Below are positions 18,061-27,960 of a stretch of DNA of 64,000 bases, piece by piece. Position 1 is the stretch's first letter, and each line of letters starts with the position of its first letter. Source of the stretch: JAMZMI01 sp963848175. GTDB taxonomy: Bacteria; Bacteroidota; Bacteroidia; Cytophagales; Cyclobacteriaceae. The position numbers and the translations under genes were made by a program. The stretch is taken from assembly GCA_963848175.1 (NCBI GenBank), contig CAWKCO010000011.1, forward strand, positions 62,001-126,000, written 5' to 3'. The notes under the pieces are model-generated. The model did no database searches. It was given only the letters and a program-made list of their open reading frames with translations, and had not been told where the DNA came from.

Positions 18061-18663
18061 TTATATTACCTTCCTAATTCTGTTCACAAACTCATTTTGT
18101 AGTATCCAAACAAAATCTGGTGCAATATCTAATTCTTTACCATGAAATATTGCTTTGAAATGAATAATCGAATCCATCTCTGTCACTCTATTCTTTAAGG
18201 TAGTATCAACCTCAGTTGACTCGATAACTTCCATGGAAGGAACTCCTCCATAAATATCCAATCCGAGGAAATTTGAGAATTCAGTGATTACTGCCGCAGA
18301 AACCATATTATCAATCTCTGACAAAAACCCCAAGATCATCATTTGGCCTTCTGGAGTATCATTCTCTAAAATATTCGGTGGTAAGCAGGCTTTACAGATT
18401 TTACTGACTTCAGTTTCAGAAAAAATCAAATAACTCACTCCTTTGATTTCACCAATCAAATCGGTTTTAATCAAATGAACTTTTTCAACTGGTCCGCTAT
18501 AAAAACTATCCTGATCTCCTTTTTTCGGATCTCCGTATTGAATCTCTTGAATAGTAATCGGACTCTGGAGTATCTGCTCCATGGAAGACTTGGCCATTGA
18601 TAGCCCATCGAAAATCAATTTCGAGGCTACCTGTAGTTCGTTTTCATTAAAATTTTCCATCAT
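18061..18663 (-). CDS. cheC: CheC-like chemotaxis phosphatase
   Basis: This 200-residue CheC/CheX-family protein has one clear catalytic motif (LSEIDNMVSAAVITEFSNFLG near residue 112) with the Glu and Asn positions. A weaker N-terminal region (ELQVASKLIFDGLSMAKSS) resembles the first helix of CheC proteins. It would remove phosphate from CheY. A 188-base AT-rich gap separates it from cheR, the largest gap in the locus, so an internal promoter is possible. Confidence 0.8.
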   Translation of the reverse strand: MMENFNENELQVASKLIFDGLSMAKSSMEQILQSPITIQEIQYGDPKKGDQDSFYSGPVEKVHLIKTDLIGEIKGVSYLIFSETEVSKICKACLPPNILENDTPEGQMMILGFLSEIDNMVSAAVITEFSNFLGLDIYGGVPSMEVIESTEVDTTLKNRVTEMDSIIHFKAIFHGKELDIAPDFVWILQNEFVNRIRKVI

Positions 18664-18851
18664 GGGGCTTTCATAATTTTAGCAATTTTCTACATTATTT
18701 TTTAAGTAACTCACAATTCAATTTTTTCCTAATATATGGAATATAGAGCTTTTTATGCTGATAATAATTCCTATTTATAACAGTTATCTACAAATTAATT
18801 GTCTTTTAGTAATATTCAGGAGGTTGAACTTGTAGATCAACTAACCCTACA

Positions 18852-19664
18852 TCACATTTCTTTCTTTCTATAAACTCTTGTTCTTATATCTACCAAATCA
18901 AATAGTTCTTTTCCATCATCAGGCATTATATCATAATAACCAATAATCAAATATGCATTTGTCTTCATACTACTGTGCATCAGCTCTAAAACCTTCCGTT
19001 TCAAAGCATTATCAAAGTATATCATTACGTTTCTACAAAACACAATATCAAATTTATCAATCGCTAGGTCATGAACAAGATTATGTTTTCTGAACAGCAC
19101 TTGCCTTTTATACTTTTCTCTTATCGTTGCATGCTTGTCATGAAAATCGAAATAGTCTTCCATCTTCCGATCAGGAAAAAATTTCAGAAATGGCCCTAAA
19201 TACTGTTTCAAAACCGCTAATGAGTAATCTCCCTTTTTGGCCATCCCCAAGGCTTTGTTACTAAGATCTGAGGCGACTATTTTGGTTTGACTTAATCTTC
19301 GCTTCTCCTCCAACACAATAGCCATAGTATAGACCTCTTCTCCAGTAGAACATCCTGCATGCCATATTTTCGCTGGAGATGGTATGGTATCCAAAATTTC
19401 ATCGCGGATTTTAATCCAAACATCTGGATTGCGAAAAAGCTCCGTCAGATTCACCAATAAGTCATCAATAGCTCCCATGAAAAAATCACGATCGTGAAGG
19501 ACTCTTGACCACAAATCAAGAGAGGATTCCATTTTGTATTTCATCATCAATCTGAAAATTCCTCTTTTAAAAGAGGTTTTTTCGTAATTAGTGAAATCCA
19601 ATCCGTATCTATTTTTGATCGCAGTAAGCAACGCCTTTATTTCTTCATCGGTTATTAGCTCCAA
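18852..19664 (-). CDS. cheR: Chemotaxis protein methyltransferase CheR
   Basis: The enzyme methylates glutamates on MCP receptors using SAM. Its 270 residues include the N-terminal helical domain, LTELFRNPDVW near residue 71, the SAM loop WHAGCSTGEEVYTMAIV near 95, ASDLSNKAL near 128 and DIVFCRNVMIYF near 208. All are canonical. The gene follows cheA by 49 bases, and its MCP substrate starts the same locus. Confidence 0.95.
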   Translation of the reverse strand: MELITDEEIKALLTAIKNRYGLDFTNYEKTSFKRGIFRLMMKYKMESSLDLWSRVLHDRDFFMGAIDDLLVNLTELFRNPDVWIKIRDEILDTIPSPAKIWHAGCSTGEEVYTMAIVLEEKRRLSQTKIVASDLSNKALGMAKKGDYSLAVLKQYLGPFLKFFPDRKMEDYFDFHDKHATIREKYKRQVLFRKHNLVHDLAIDKFDIVFCRNVMIYFDNALKRKVLELMHSSMKTNAYLIIGYYDIMPDDGKELFDLVDIRTRVYRKKEM

Positions 19665-19713
19665 TGTGCGCTCCTTCCTTTGTTCATAATAACCACTATT
19701 CTATTGACCATAC

Positions 19714-21447
19714 TTATTGAGCTTTCAATGTTTGTTTATGCAGCATGTCGGATATAACAGCTACATCAACAACTGGGCACACATTACCATTTCCAAGAAT
19801 TGTTATTCCGCTTAGTAATTTTATTTTATTTAATGGTTTTGCCAAGGATTTTTCGATGATCTCTTTTTGTAGCAATAATTTATCCACTACAATCCCTGTC
19901 ATCCGATCAGCATAGGACACAATTATTAGATCAAAAACGGCTTCATCATCCTCTAATTCATCATAAGTCTGATGAAGTGTTCCTTGGTTCGCAACAATTG
20001 AAAGGTTCTCCAATTCTAAAATATCTTTCAAAAATACGATGGATATAGCTTCTTCTTTAAATCTTGCCATCAAGCCTCCACTCAGCTTATATATATCCTT
20101 CTTTTTTATAGAGACAACTGCCTCCATATAAGAGAGTGCTATCGCATACTCCTGATGATCCACTTCAAACAACAAAGCCCCCTTCAGAGCAAGTGACGAA
20201 GGAACCAACAGGCTAATTGTAGTGCCTTTTCCTAATTGAGTATCAATAGTGACTTGACCTCCAATAGATTCTACGGCTCGCTTCACTACATCCATTCCTA
20301 CCCCACGCCCCGACAGCTCATTCACTTTTTCTGAATTTGAGAATCCAGATTCGAAAATAAATCGAAGAACTTCTTGATCTGAAAGCCCTTTCACTGCTTG
20401 AGCTGAAGCAAGCCCCGTATCAATGATTTTTTTTCTTATCTTCTCTGGGTCGATCCCCGCACCGTCATCTTTTACAGAAATATAAACACTGTCTCTTTCG
20501 TAGCGAGCATCTAGTGTCACCGAGCCTACTGCTGGTTTTTTTCTTTCTTTTCTTATTTCTGCTGACTCAATACCGTGACTTACTGAGTTTCTAACCAAGT
20601 GAATCAGTGAATCACTTAAAATTTTAAGAATATTACGGTCAACCTCGATATCCGTTCCTTTCAAGGTGAGGTCTACACTCTTTGACTCTATAATCGCCGC
20701 ATCTCTAAGTATTCGATGAAATTTATTAAACAGAAATCCCACCTGCACCATTCGTGCATTCATGATACTGTACTGAAGGTTTGAGGTAATTCGCTGCAAG
20801 CCTTCGAATTCAGATGATCTAATCCCCAAGTTTTGGCTAGTGGCCATAAGCCTGTCTCTTTCAATGATCAATTGCCCCACTTGATTGAGCAAATCGTCCA
20901 TTTTCTTAACCGGAATTTGTATTACGTCCGAAAAAGAAATCTGAGAAGATATTTCTGATACATTAACGTGTTCTTCTTCAGCCATTTCCTCTTCAGGAAC
21001 TGAAAGATTCAAATCATCCTCTAAATCCTTGGGTTTAGCTTCCCCTCCTGTATCTAACTTTTCTAATTCATTTTTCAGAAAAATAGATAAACGGGATTTT
21101 ATACCTAAATAGCTAACCTTTTCGTCTGTTTCCAGTGCCTTGACAAGGGCTCCAAGTTTATCATTAGCCTTAAACAATATCTCGAACAGCTCTTTACTGA
21201 GTGTGATTTGTTTGCTCCTAATCGCGATCATCACATCCTCCATAGTATGTGATAAAGTGGCGATGGACTCAAATCCCATTCCCATGGCATTACCTTTCAT
21301 GGTATGCGTAATCCTAAAAATAGAATTGATAGCACTGTCGTTCGAATGATCTTTTTCTAAATTCACAAAAAGTGAATCTAGCTGCTCGATGCTATCTTTA
21401 GCTTCGATCAGAAAGAGTTCTTTGTATTCTGATTCTTTTGATTTCAA
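19714..21447 (-). CDS. cheA: Chemotaxis histidine kinase CheA
   Basis: The 577-residue kinase has the P1 HPt domain with phospho-His in RITHTMKGNAMGMGF near residue 48. A short acidic linker replaces a recognisable P2. P3 (MDDLLNQVGQLIIERDRL near 182), the P4 ATPase (HLVRNSVSHGIES near 285, DDGAGIDPEKIRKK, LSGRGVGMDVVKRAVESIGG) and the CheW-like P5 from about 410 follow. A missing P2 suggests CheY and CheB dock directly to other domains. It is intact, unlike its upstream neighbours. Confidence 0.95.
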   Translation of the reverse strand: MKSKESEYKELFLIEAKDSIEQLDSLFVNLEKDHSNDSAINSIFRITHTMKGNAMGMGFESIATLSHTMEDVMIAIRSKQITLSKELFEILFKANDKLGALVKALETDEKVSYLGIKSRLSIFLKNELEKLDTGGEAKPKDLEDDLNLSVPEEEMAEEEHVNVSEISSQISFSDVIQIPVKKMDDLLNQVGQLIIERDRLMATSQNLGIRSSEFEGLQRITSNLQYSIMNARMVQVGFLFNKFHRILRDAAIIESKSVDLTLKGTDIEVDRNILKILSDSLIHLVRNSVSHGIESAEIRKERKKPAVGSVTLDARYERDSVYISVKDDGAGIDPEKIRKKIIDTGLASAQAVKGLSDQEVLRFIFESGFSNSEKVNELSGRGVGMDVVKRAVESIGGQVTIDTQLGKGTTISLLVPSSLALKGALLFEVDHQEYAIALSYMEAVVSIKKKDIYKLSGGLMARFKEEAISIVFLKDILELENLSIVANQGTLHQTYDELEDDEAVFDLIIVSYADRMTGIVVDKLLLQKEIIEKSLAKPLNKIKLLSGITILGNGNVCPVVDVAVISDMLHKQTLKAQ

Positions 21448-21483
21448 GGTTACAAACAGTTTACGAGATAAGCTCCAATTTCT

Positions 21484-22492
21484 TTAATATCTAAAATCTT
21501 GATCCACCGCTCCACTTTCGATAGCCATTTTTGGCATACCAAATATGATGCTGGAGGCTTCATTTTGAGCGATAGTTATTCCTCCTTTTTGTTTAATAGC
21601 AACTACACCTTGCACTCCATCCTTACCCATTCCGGTAAGCAAAACACATATCGTCTTGCTTTCATAGCATGTTGCCACTGAAAGCATCAAAGCATTGATG
21701 GAGGGATTATTATATTCTTTATATTTTTCATCGCTAAAACCAATTACAACATCTTTCGCTTTCGACCTCTCCACGATCATATTTGAATTACCAGGCGCAA
21801 TAATGATCATACCTGGCTGAGGCTTCATGCCCTTTCTCCCAACTACAACATTAAGGGAACTTAGACGCATCAATTCTCTTAGCAAAAGATGCAATAAAAT
21901 TCGCTGGCATGTGCTGACATATCAACACAGGCACATTCAAATTAGCTGGTAAGGAAGTTATTACTTTTCAATTGCCGTTGGGCCACCAGTAGATGCTCCA
22001 ATGACAATTACATGATACTTGCTTGTCTTATCAAAAGTATGAGGCAGTCTGTTAAGACCATTTGAATTGATATTGGTTGCACGAGGCTTAGCACGGGCTA
22101 CACTTTTTACAGCCTTTATCAGTTCTTCGTGCATTTCTCGGATCTTAGAACCCCCACTAACTGGCTTATTGATGTAATCAACAGCTCCTAAGCTCCAACG
22201 CATCAAAAATTGGATTAAGATTGGTATTATCCAACTGAACTGAGAATCAAGTATTGGTATTGGATTTCTTTTCATTACGTGCTCTACAGCATACAGACCG
22301 CTGTACTCACCCATATTCATATCCAAAACCATCACATCCGGCTTCAACTCGATCAGCTTTTGCAAGCGCATCCTTTCCGTCTACAGCTACGCCAACAACC
22401 TCTAACTCGGCATCCTCTGAGAGGATATCGCTAAGAAGCAACCGCATAAAAGCTGAGTCATCGACAATTAATATTTTCAATGGCTTTCTCAA
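21484..22492 (-). CDS. cheB: Chemotaxis methylesterase CheB, broken by several frameshifts
   Basis: CheB removes methyl groups from receptors when phosphorylated by CheA. Pieces in three frames reconstruct a full CheB: the receiver start ILIVDDSAFMRLLLSD, then LKPDVMVLDMNMGEYSG (acceptor Asp), a segment with LGAVDYINKPVSGG, the esterase GASTGGPTAIEK (catalytic Ser), and a C-terminal piece with LLTGMGKDGVQGV. Frame changes fall near 22375, between 22260 and 22195, near 21960 and near 21895. The start is TTG at 22492, overlapping the cheW stop (TTGA). All domains remain recognisable, so I read the breaks as base-level errors rather than old decay. Confidence 0.82.
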
Positions 22493-23272
22493 CTAGCAAA
22501 ATTTACACTTGCACTGACCCTATTTTTCAACCTATCTCCTTCTACTAGTTCATCAATATCCATTAAAAAAATTACACGACCATCAAGCTTGAGCATACCT
22601 TTCACGTACGTCTCATCGAATGTCGTTTCCGAAAAATCCTCTGCTGTGGACTGGATGTCATTCCCCATCTACGATTTGATTTACGGGAACTTCGTTTATC
22701 AATATCCCAATGGTAAACTTCTGAGTACTAACGATCATGGTGTAGGCAAAATGCTCTCCCTCTTCATCGTGACTAACCAATCCAAACTTCTTAGTAAGAT
22801 CGATAGTTACAATGGCTCTGCCCCTGATCGTGGCTATACCAGGAACGTAACTTGGAGACTGTGGCATTTTACTGATAGAAGGTGTCGGGACTACTTCTCT
22901 TATTTTATCTATTTCTATAGCAAATTCTTCATCCTTGATTTTAAAAATAATTAGATGAACCTTTTTATCATTTAATGCCTCAACTTCATTCTTGAATTTG
23001 TTGTGAAGAGCAATTCTCCTATCAAATTCCTGCTTGTCCATTTGTCTGAATTCAGACTCACGCGAAATCACAGGCGTCTTTTTCTCCCTTAACTCACTAG
23101 GTCTTTCTTCTACTACCTTTGAAGACTCCTTAACAGGGGTGGAAACTTCTTTTGTGTCTTTTAAAGCCTCAACTTCCTCAACAGGTTTACTGACTTTCTT
23201 TTCCTTCTCTGGCTTTTTTACAGGGCCGGATGGGATCAAATTTTTCTTCTTAAGATTTTTGCCTAGTGCCAT
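22489..23272 (-). CDS. cheW: CheW-like coupling protein with charged N-terminal tail, one frameshift
   Basis: CheW links MCP receptors to CheA. Residues 1-90 are a Lys/Glu/Pro/Ser-rich, probably disordered tail (KKPEKEKKVSKPVEE), longer than in ordinary CheW. The CheW domain follows with HLIIFKIKDEEFAIEI near 115 and YVPGIATIRGRAIVTIDL near 150. The frame breaks at about 22655 after VNQIVDGE. The other frame continues as a normal CheW end (ETTFDETYVKGMLKLDGR, then VIFLMDID) to a stop at 22489. It abuts parA upstream by 2 bases. Confidence 0.85.
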
Positions 23273-23274
23273 CC

Positions 23275-24022
23275 TTATTTAATCTTTAAAATTTCTTCAA
23301 CGAGGTTTGTATAATCTTTGGCACTATTGGATTGAGGATCGTATGCAATCACACTCTGCCCAAACGATGGTGCTTCTGAAGCTTTCACATTATTCCTAAT
23401 ATAGCTGTTAAAGACGTGTAGATCATAATTTTCGTCAATAAATTCTAAAACTTCTATACTCAACTTGCGACGCTTATCATATAATACAGGCAAAACCCCC
23501 ATAATTTCCACATCTATACCATAAGCATCCTTCAATCGGCTAATAGTGGTATGAATCAACTCCAACCCCTGCAAACTCAATACTTCCATCTGCATTGGTA
23601 TCAGTACTTTGTCAGATGCACAAAGCGCATTCACTGTTAATAAGGATAATGAAGGAGGGCAATCAATCAAAACATAGTCATACGAACCTCGGACTTCAAC
23701 AAGAATTTTCGAAAGAAACTGCTCTCGCTGTGGCTCATCGGCCATGCTCAACTCAATATCTGCCAGACCGATAGTAGCTGGAGCTACATCCATTCCCTCC
23801 TCTCTGAACAAGTACTGTCTTTAAAATTAATCTCTCCAGCCAGAACATCTCCAATTGGAATCCTCAATACTTGGTAATTCCAAGGGAATAGCTCAAACTG
23901 CCCTGAGGGTCTAAATCTATCAACAAGACCTTCTTGTTTTTCAGTGCCAGAGCACTTCCAATATTGACAGTACTGGTTGTTTTCCCTGTACCTCCTTTTT
24001 GATTAACTACTGAAATAACCAT
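23275..24022 (-). CDS. parA: ParA/MinD-family ATPase in the chemotaxis locus, frame-broken
   Basis: The N-terminal piece (from ATG 24022) has the deviant Walker A loop VVNQKGGTGKTTSTVNIG. The main piece (23811-23275) has the Walker B region YVLIDCPPSLSLLTVNA and LIPMQMEVLSLQGLELI. Frames shift near 23865 and 23822. No parB or origin genes are near. ParA-type proteins inside che loci (ParC in Vibrio, PpfA in Rhodobacter) position chemoreceptor arrays, and that is the likely role here. Its ATG directly follows the MCP stop (TAAATG). Confidence 0.85.
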
Positions 24023-25771
24023 TTAGACAAGTTCATTTTTTCTCAATGTAAACCTACTAACTCCCTCTTTGAGCTCAATGGCTATTTCGTTCAATCTCTC
24101 AGATTTCTGGGTGTAATTATTCATTCCCGCGGATAATTCAGAAGCAGAGGTAGCAATCTCCTCCGTTCCAGCAGCAGTTTGCTCTGCTATTACCACGACA
24201 GTTTCTGTAATGGACACCACGCCGTTAATACTTACGGTTTGGGCACGTGTGGATTTCAAAATATCTTCTGAATAATTTAGTGTTTGTCGAGAGGAAGCCG
24301 CCATTTCTTGAAATACCACTGCTGCTTCATTGGAAGCTGAAACACTGGCTTTTACATTACTATTCATGGTGGAGATAACCTTGGCTGCTTCCAAAGTATC
24401 TTTTTGCACATCGCCAATCAGTTTTTCAATTTCACGTGCTGATTTTCTTGAATCTTCCGCCAACTTTCGTATTTCTTCCGCCACTACAGCAAAACCTCTT
24501 CCCGCATCACCAGCTTGAGCGGCTTCAATTGCAGCATTCAGGGCTAAAAGATTTGTTTGAGCGGCTATATCAGTAATTACACTCAGCACCCTTGAAATTT
24601 CTTTAGATCGCTCAGTAAGCACCTTCATTGATTCATTGGTCTGATTGCTATAATCTGATATTTGACCTACGCTGGTCACCACATTGTTAGCCATGGCGGT
24701 TCCCTTTTCACTATTCTCAACTCCGTGTTTTGCAGCTGAATTTATGGCCTCAGATTTCTCGGCCATCTCTTTGGAGGTTTTTAGAATACTTTCAACTAAA
24801 CCAGACGATTCATCAACTTTAGACACCTGAGTTTGCGCCCCATTACTCATCTGAGCTATTGAACTCGCAATCTCACGAGTATTATTATTCATCTCTTCGC
24901 CTGTGCTGAGCATTTCTTCTGATGAAGCCTCAATGATGTCTGCGCGTTTGGATATTCGTAAACAATAGCTCACTTAAATTGTCAAGGGCGTCATTCAAAC
25001 TTTTAGTCAATTCAAATATTTGTCCATTTGAAACATTCTCGTATCGCTCTGGACAAATCACCAAATGCCATTGCATTGACTATTTTATTTACCTCCAGCA
25101 AGGGTGTAGCAACTGAGGCCAACAAGACCATTTATGGACTCACTCAAATCTTTCCATGCTCCCAACTTGTCTTCCAAATTGATTCGCGAATTAAGATTTC
25201 CATCATTGCCTGCGGCTAAAACCACAGCATTGGTTTCTGTAATTACTGTGATAAGTTTTTCTCGAAGAGTAAGCAAGGAGTGGCCAAACAGTCATCATCA
25301 CTAAGCGCTGAAAATTTTACAGAAAGATTACCATTTCCAATACTCGAAGCAAAAGACGAAGCTTCGTTCAATTTTTCGAGGAAGAAATCTAGTGAACTAA
25401 ATAACTTACCTACTTCATCCGTACGAGCCAAATCATCGGGATTGGCTTTTACTCCGATTTCCCCTCTAGTGAGTCGCTCAAATGCGGTTCTGATTTTAGA
25501 CATTGGAATCTCAATACTATTTCTGAGATGGGTGAATGTGAGTGCAACCATCAAGAGACCTACAGGAACTGCCCCAAAACAAATGCACAAGACCAAAAAG
25601 ACCTGTGATGTATGCTGCTGTAACGACAATAAAAAGAGTGGCTATGACCCAAAGACCAGACTTATAAATAAAGGATCCTCTAAAAACCCAATAGTTTATA
25701 CCGAGAACCATTGGAAGAACACCTCCATAGATGACTCCCAAAAAAGAGTATAAAAGATTTATTTTAGACAT
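24023..25771 (-). CDS. Methyl-accepting chemotaxis protein, frame-broken in its N-terminal third
   Basis: The intact C-terminal part (24973-24023) holds the receptor signalling hairpin with ITDIAAQTNLLALNAAIEAA and RGFAVVAEEIRKLAE, plus Gln/Glu-rich adaptation helices. Upstream pieces in other frames (25771-25517, 25629-25243, 25276-25085 and a short one ending near 25000) give a membrane N-terminus with several hydrophobic helices and a HAMP-like segment (IEIPMSKIRTAFERL). Together they make about 575 residues with at least four frame changes. No large periplasmic ligand domain is visible, so sensing may be intramembrane or cytoplasmic. It is the first gene of the chemosensory locus. Confidence 0.85.
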
Positions 25772-26235
25772 AAGTAGTTGAGTTGGTTTATTTAATTAGC
25801 TGAATAAAAACAGGATCGTCAACGAAAGAACATAATTCTAGCGGCTTAAGTATTCAGAAAAATAGCTAGCTACTCAAAATTACGATGTTATATAAAAAGC
25901 CTAGGAAGCCTAGTGCATCGTTTGGGAGCGCGAAATATAAATTTCCAGAACATATTTGGGGAGTGTGCGGCGATTTATAAAAATTGATCATAGCAGAAAT
26001 TGAAGTTAGATATTGCTCTCTATTGTTGGTAATCTAGCAAAAGAAAACAGATTCATTGCAGATAATAGAAATGTGATTTTAGACGTACAATATTTTAGGT
26101 TACCCCAAATTATTACAATCTACGAAACCAATATGTTAAATATAAAAAATAAATCATTCCCATCTGAAAAAAAGGGTGGAAATGAGTTATTTGAGAATGA
26201 ATGAGAGATAAAGAGGATGAGTTGTCTGGTTATTT
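25772..26235. other. Intergenic AT-rich stretch upstream of the MCP gene
   Basis: About 460 bases without a convincing gene. It should contain the promoter of the minus-strand chemosensory locus. A short direct repeat AGCCTAGGAAGCCTAG occurs near 25898. An open frame of 63 codons at 26013 has no homology or signal that I recognise. Confidence 0.4.
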
Positions 26236-26277
26236 GTAAAAATCGAAAAGCCCAAACAAGTATTACCAGTTTGGGCT
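26236..26277 (-). terminator. Terminator of the FlgO/TPR gene
   Basis: A 9-bp stem AGCCCAAAC/GTTTGGGCT (26249-26257 with 26269-26277) is followed on the minus strand by TTTTCGATTTTT. It lies 31 bases past the stop of the gene ending at 26309. Confidence 0.75.
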
Positions 26278-26308
26278 AAAAGAAAAAAACACGTATTTAA
26301 AAAAAAAA

Positions 26309-27742
26309 TCAATCCAACCTTAGTCGCTTGAGTAGCGATTTGAATCGAGGAAAATCTCTCATTGGATCCCAAATTGGATTTACTTTCAGATATATAATAG
26401 CACTTCTTCTGTTTTCTACTGCCTCTTCAAGATTATCCATTGCCTTATCAAAATCCTTCAAGGCAGTATAGATCACTGCAAAATCCAATGCATAGGTGAA
26501 TGCCTTATTGGTAGCTGCATTCATTTCAATCTCTTTCAAATAGCGCGTAGCATTTTCAAAATCTCCTTTCATGGCATAAGCATAAGCCAACTGGCTATAA
26601 ATCTTACCTGCTAAGATCGTTTTGCTATCCAAAGTCCTAAACATCTCAATGGCTTCATCTTCTCTGCCGAGCATAACCACAGACCACCCTTTATATTCAA
26701 GTACCTTCTCGTGAGCGGAATCCACCTCCAAAAGTTCATTATAAAGCACGATCGCGCTTTCATACTTCCCTTCTAAAAAATAATTATCAGCTTGAGCTCT
26801 CTTGGCTATAAATGATAAAGGGTCTATTTCCAAAGCCCGTTTTAAATGTTTTCGAGACTCAATATAATCTCCTTTGATGGTATAATACATCGACTTGGCT
26901 ACCATCGACTTTGAACTTTGAGGGTTCAAAGTCAGGGCTTTATTGACCATCATTAAAGACTGTTCCCAATCGTACTTCTGATAGAGATACACATAGGCCA
27001 TTGCCGTATACGAGCGATAGTAATTTGGCTTTAGCTCCATGGCTTTTTTAGCCGCATCCTTGGCCTCATCATAAGACTTTACTGGAGCAGCATACCCACC
27101 TGCAAAAGACAATCGTGTGAGCGCATTGGCCTTCAGCGAGTAAGCCTTGTAATAATCTGGTTTCTTTTTTATGGCTTTATCATAAAAAGCAACTGCCTGA
27201 TTGAGGTCACTAACACTCCATTTGTTATGAAAATATAATCCCTGAAGGTAATTCTCAAACGCTTTTAGATTGCGAGTTGCTGGTACAAAAACCGGCTTTT
27301 CTGGATCAGAAACATTGTAATTAGGGATTAGGTTTTTGATAATATTCTTGATAATATCTTCCTCGATATCAAAAATATCAACCAATTTCTGGTCATAGCT
27401 CTGAGCCCAAATTTCTTCCTCAGTTTTAGCATCATTCAAGAAAACGCGCATGCGCACCTTACTTCCAATTTTACGCAATGTTCCTGAAACCAGATAATCA
27501 ACAGAAAGTGACTCAGCTATTTCTGGCATTGTCAACTTTGAGTCTTTCAATGAAAAACTTGAACCTCGCGAAATCAGTCGCAAGCCTTCCACCCCCGTTA
27601 GGGCATCTATGATATCTTCAGAAACCCCATCACTAAAGTATTCTTCACCAATACCCGCACTCATATTGGTAAGCGGCAAAACTGCCACATTAATCACATC
27701 AGTAAGGATAGCGGTTAAAGATCGATCCGATGTTGTAGTCAT
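26309..27742 (-). CDS. FlgO/TolB-like N-domain plus tetratricopeptide repeats
   Basis: Residues 15-140 resemble the FlgO-type domain found next to adenylate cyclases and CadC-like regulators (NVAVLPLTNMSAG, YFSDGVSEDIIDALT, LVSGTLRKIGSKVRMRV, EEIWAQSYDQKL). Residues 170-460 are about eight TPR units (AVAFYDKAIKKKPDYYKAYS, AKKAMELKPNYYRSYTAMAY). There is no signal peptide, so a cytoplasmic scaffold is likely. Relatives often carry an N-terminal catalytic or DNA-binding domain, absent here. The 477 residues are intact between two regions of broken frames. Confidence 0.85.
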   Translation of the reverse strand: MTTTSDRSLTAILTDVINVAVLPLTNMSAGIGEEYFSDGVSEDIIDALTGVEGLRLISRGSSFSLKDSKLTMPEIAESLSVDYLVSGTLRKIGSKVRMRVFLNDAKTEEEIWAQSYDQKLVDIFDIEEDIIKNIIKNLIPNYNVSDPEKPVFVPATRNLKAFENYLQGLYFHNKWSVSDLNQAVAFYDKAIKKKPDYYKAYSLKANALTRLSFAGGYAAPVKSYDEAKDAAKKAMELKPNYYRSYTAMAYVYLYQKYDWEQSLMMVNKALTLNPQSSKSMVAKSMYYTIKGDYIESRKHLKRALEIDPLSFIAKRAQADNYFLEGKYESAIVLYNELLEVDSAHEKVLEYKGWSVVMLGREDEAIEMFRTLDSKTILAGKIYSQLAYAYAMKGDFENATRYLKEIEMNAATNKAFTYALDFAVIYTALKDFDKAMDNLEEAVENRRSAIIYLKVNPIWDPMRDFPRFKSLLKRLRLD

Positions 27743-27960
27743 AACTTATAAATTTACATTGCAAAGATAGAATTAACGCTCATGTTTATAACAAAACCGT
27801 GATAATTTTATATTATTCATTAAATTAATAATGATTCTTTAATAATCATATAATTTCATTCCGCTTTACTCACATCTGGGGAAAGAATATTTTAAAACAA
27901 CTCTTTACTACCAAACCTTACGTTAGAACCGCCATCACGAAATTCCTTATACTACATAAC

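Noticed and set aside
24023..25771. Several separate small receptor genes
   Set aside because: The pieces are consecutive parts of one MCP in shifting frames, so one broken gene explains them better.
26013..26204. Short open frame upstream of the chemosensory locus
   Set aside because: 63 codons of AT-rich composition with no recognisable feature; the terminator of the FlgO/TPR gene lies close by.
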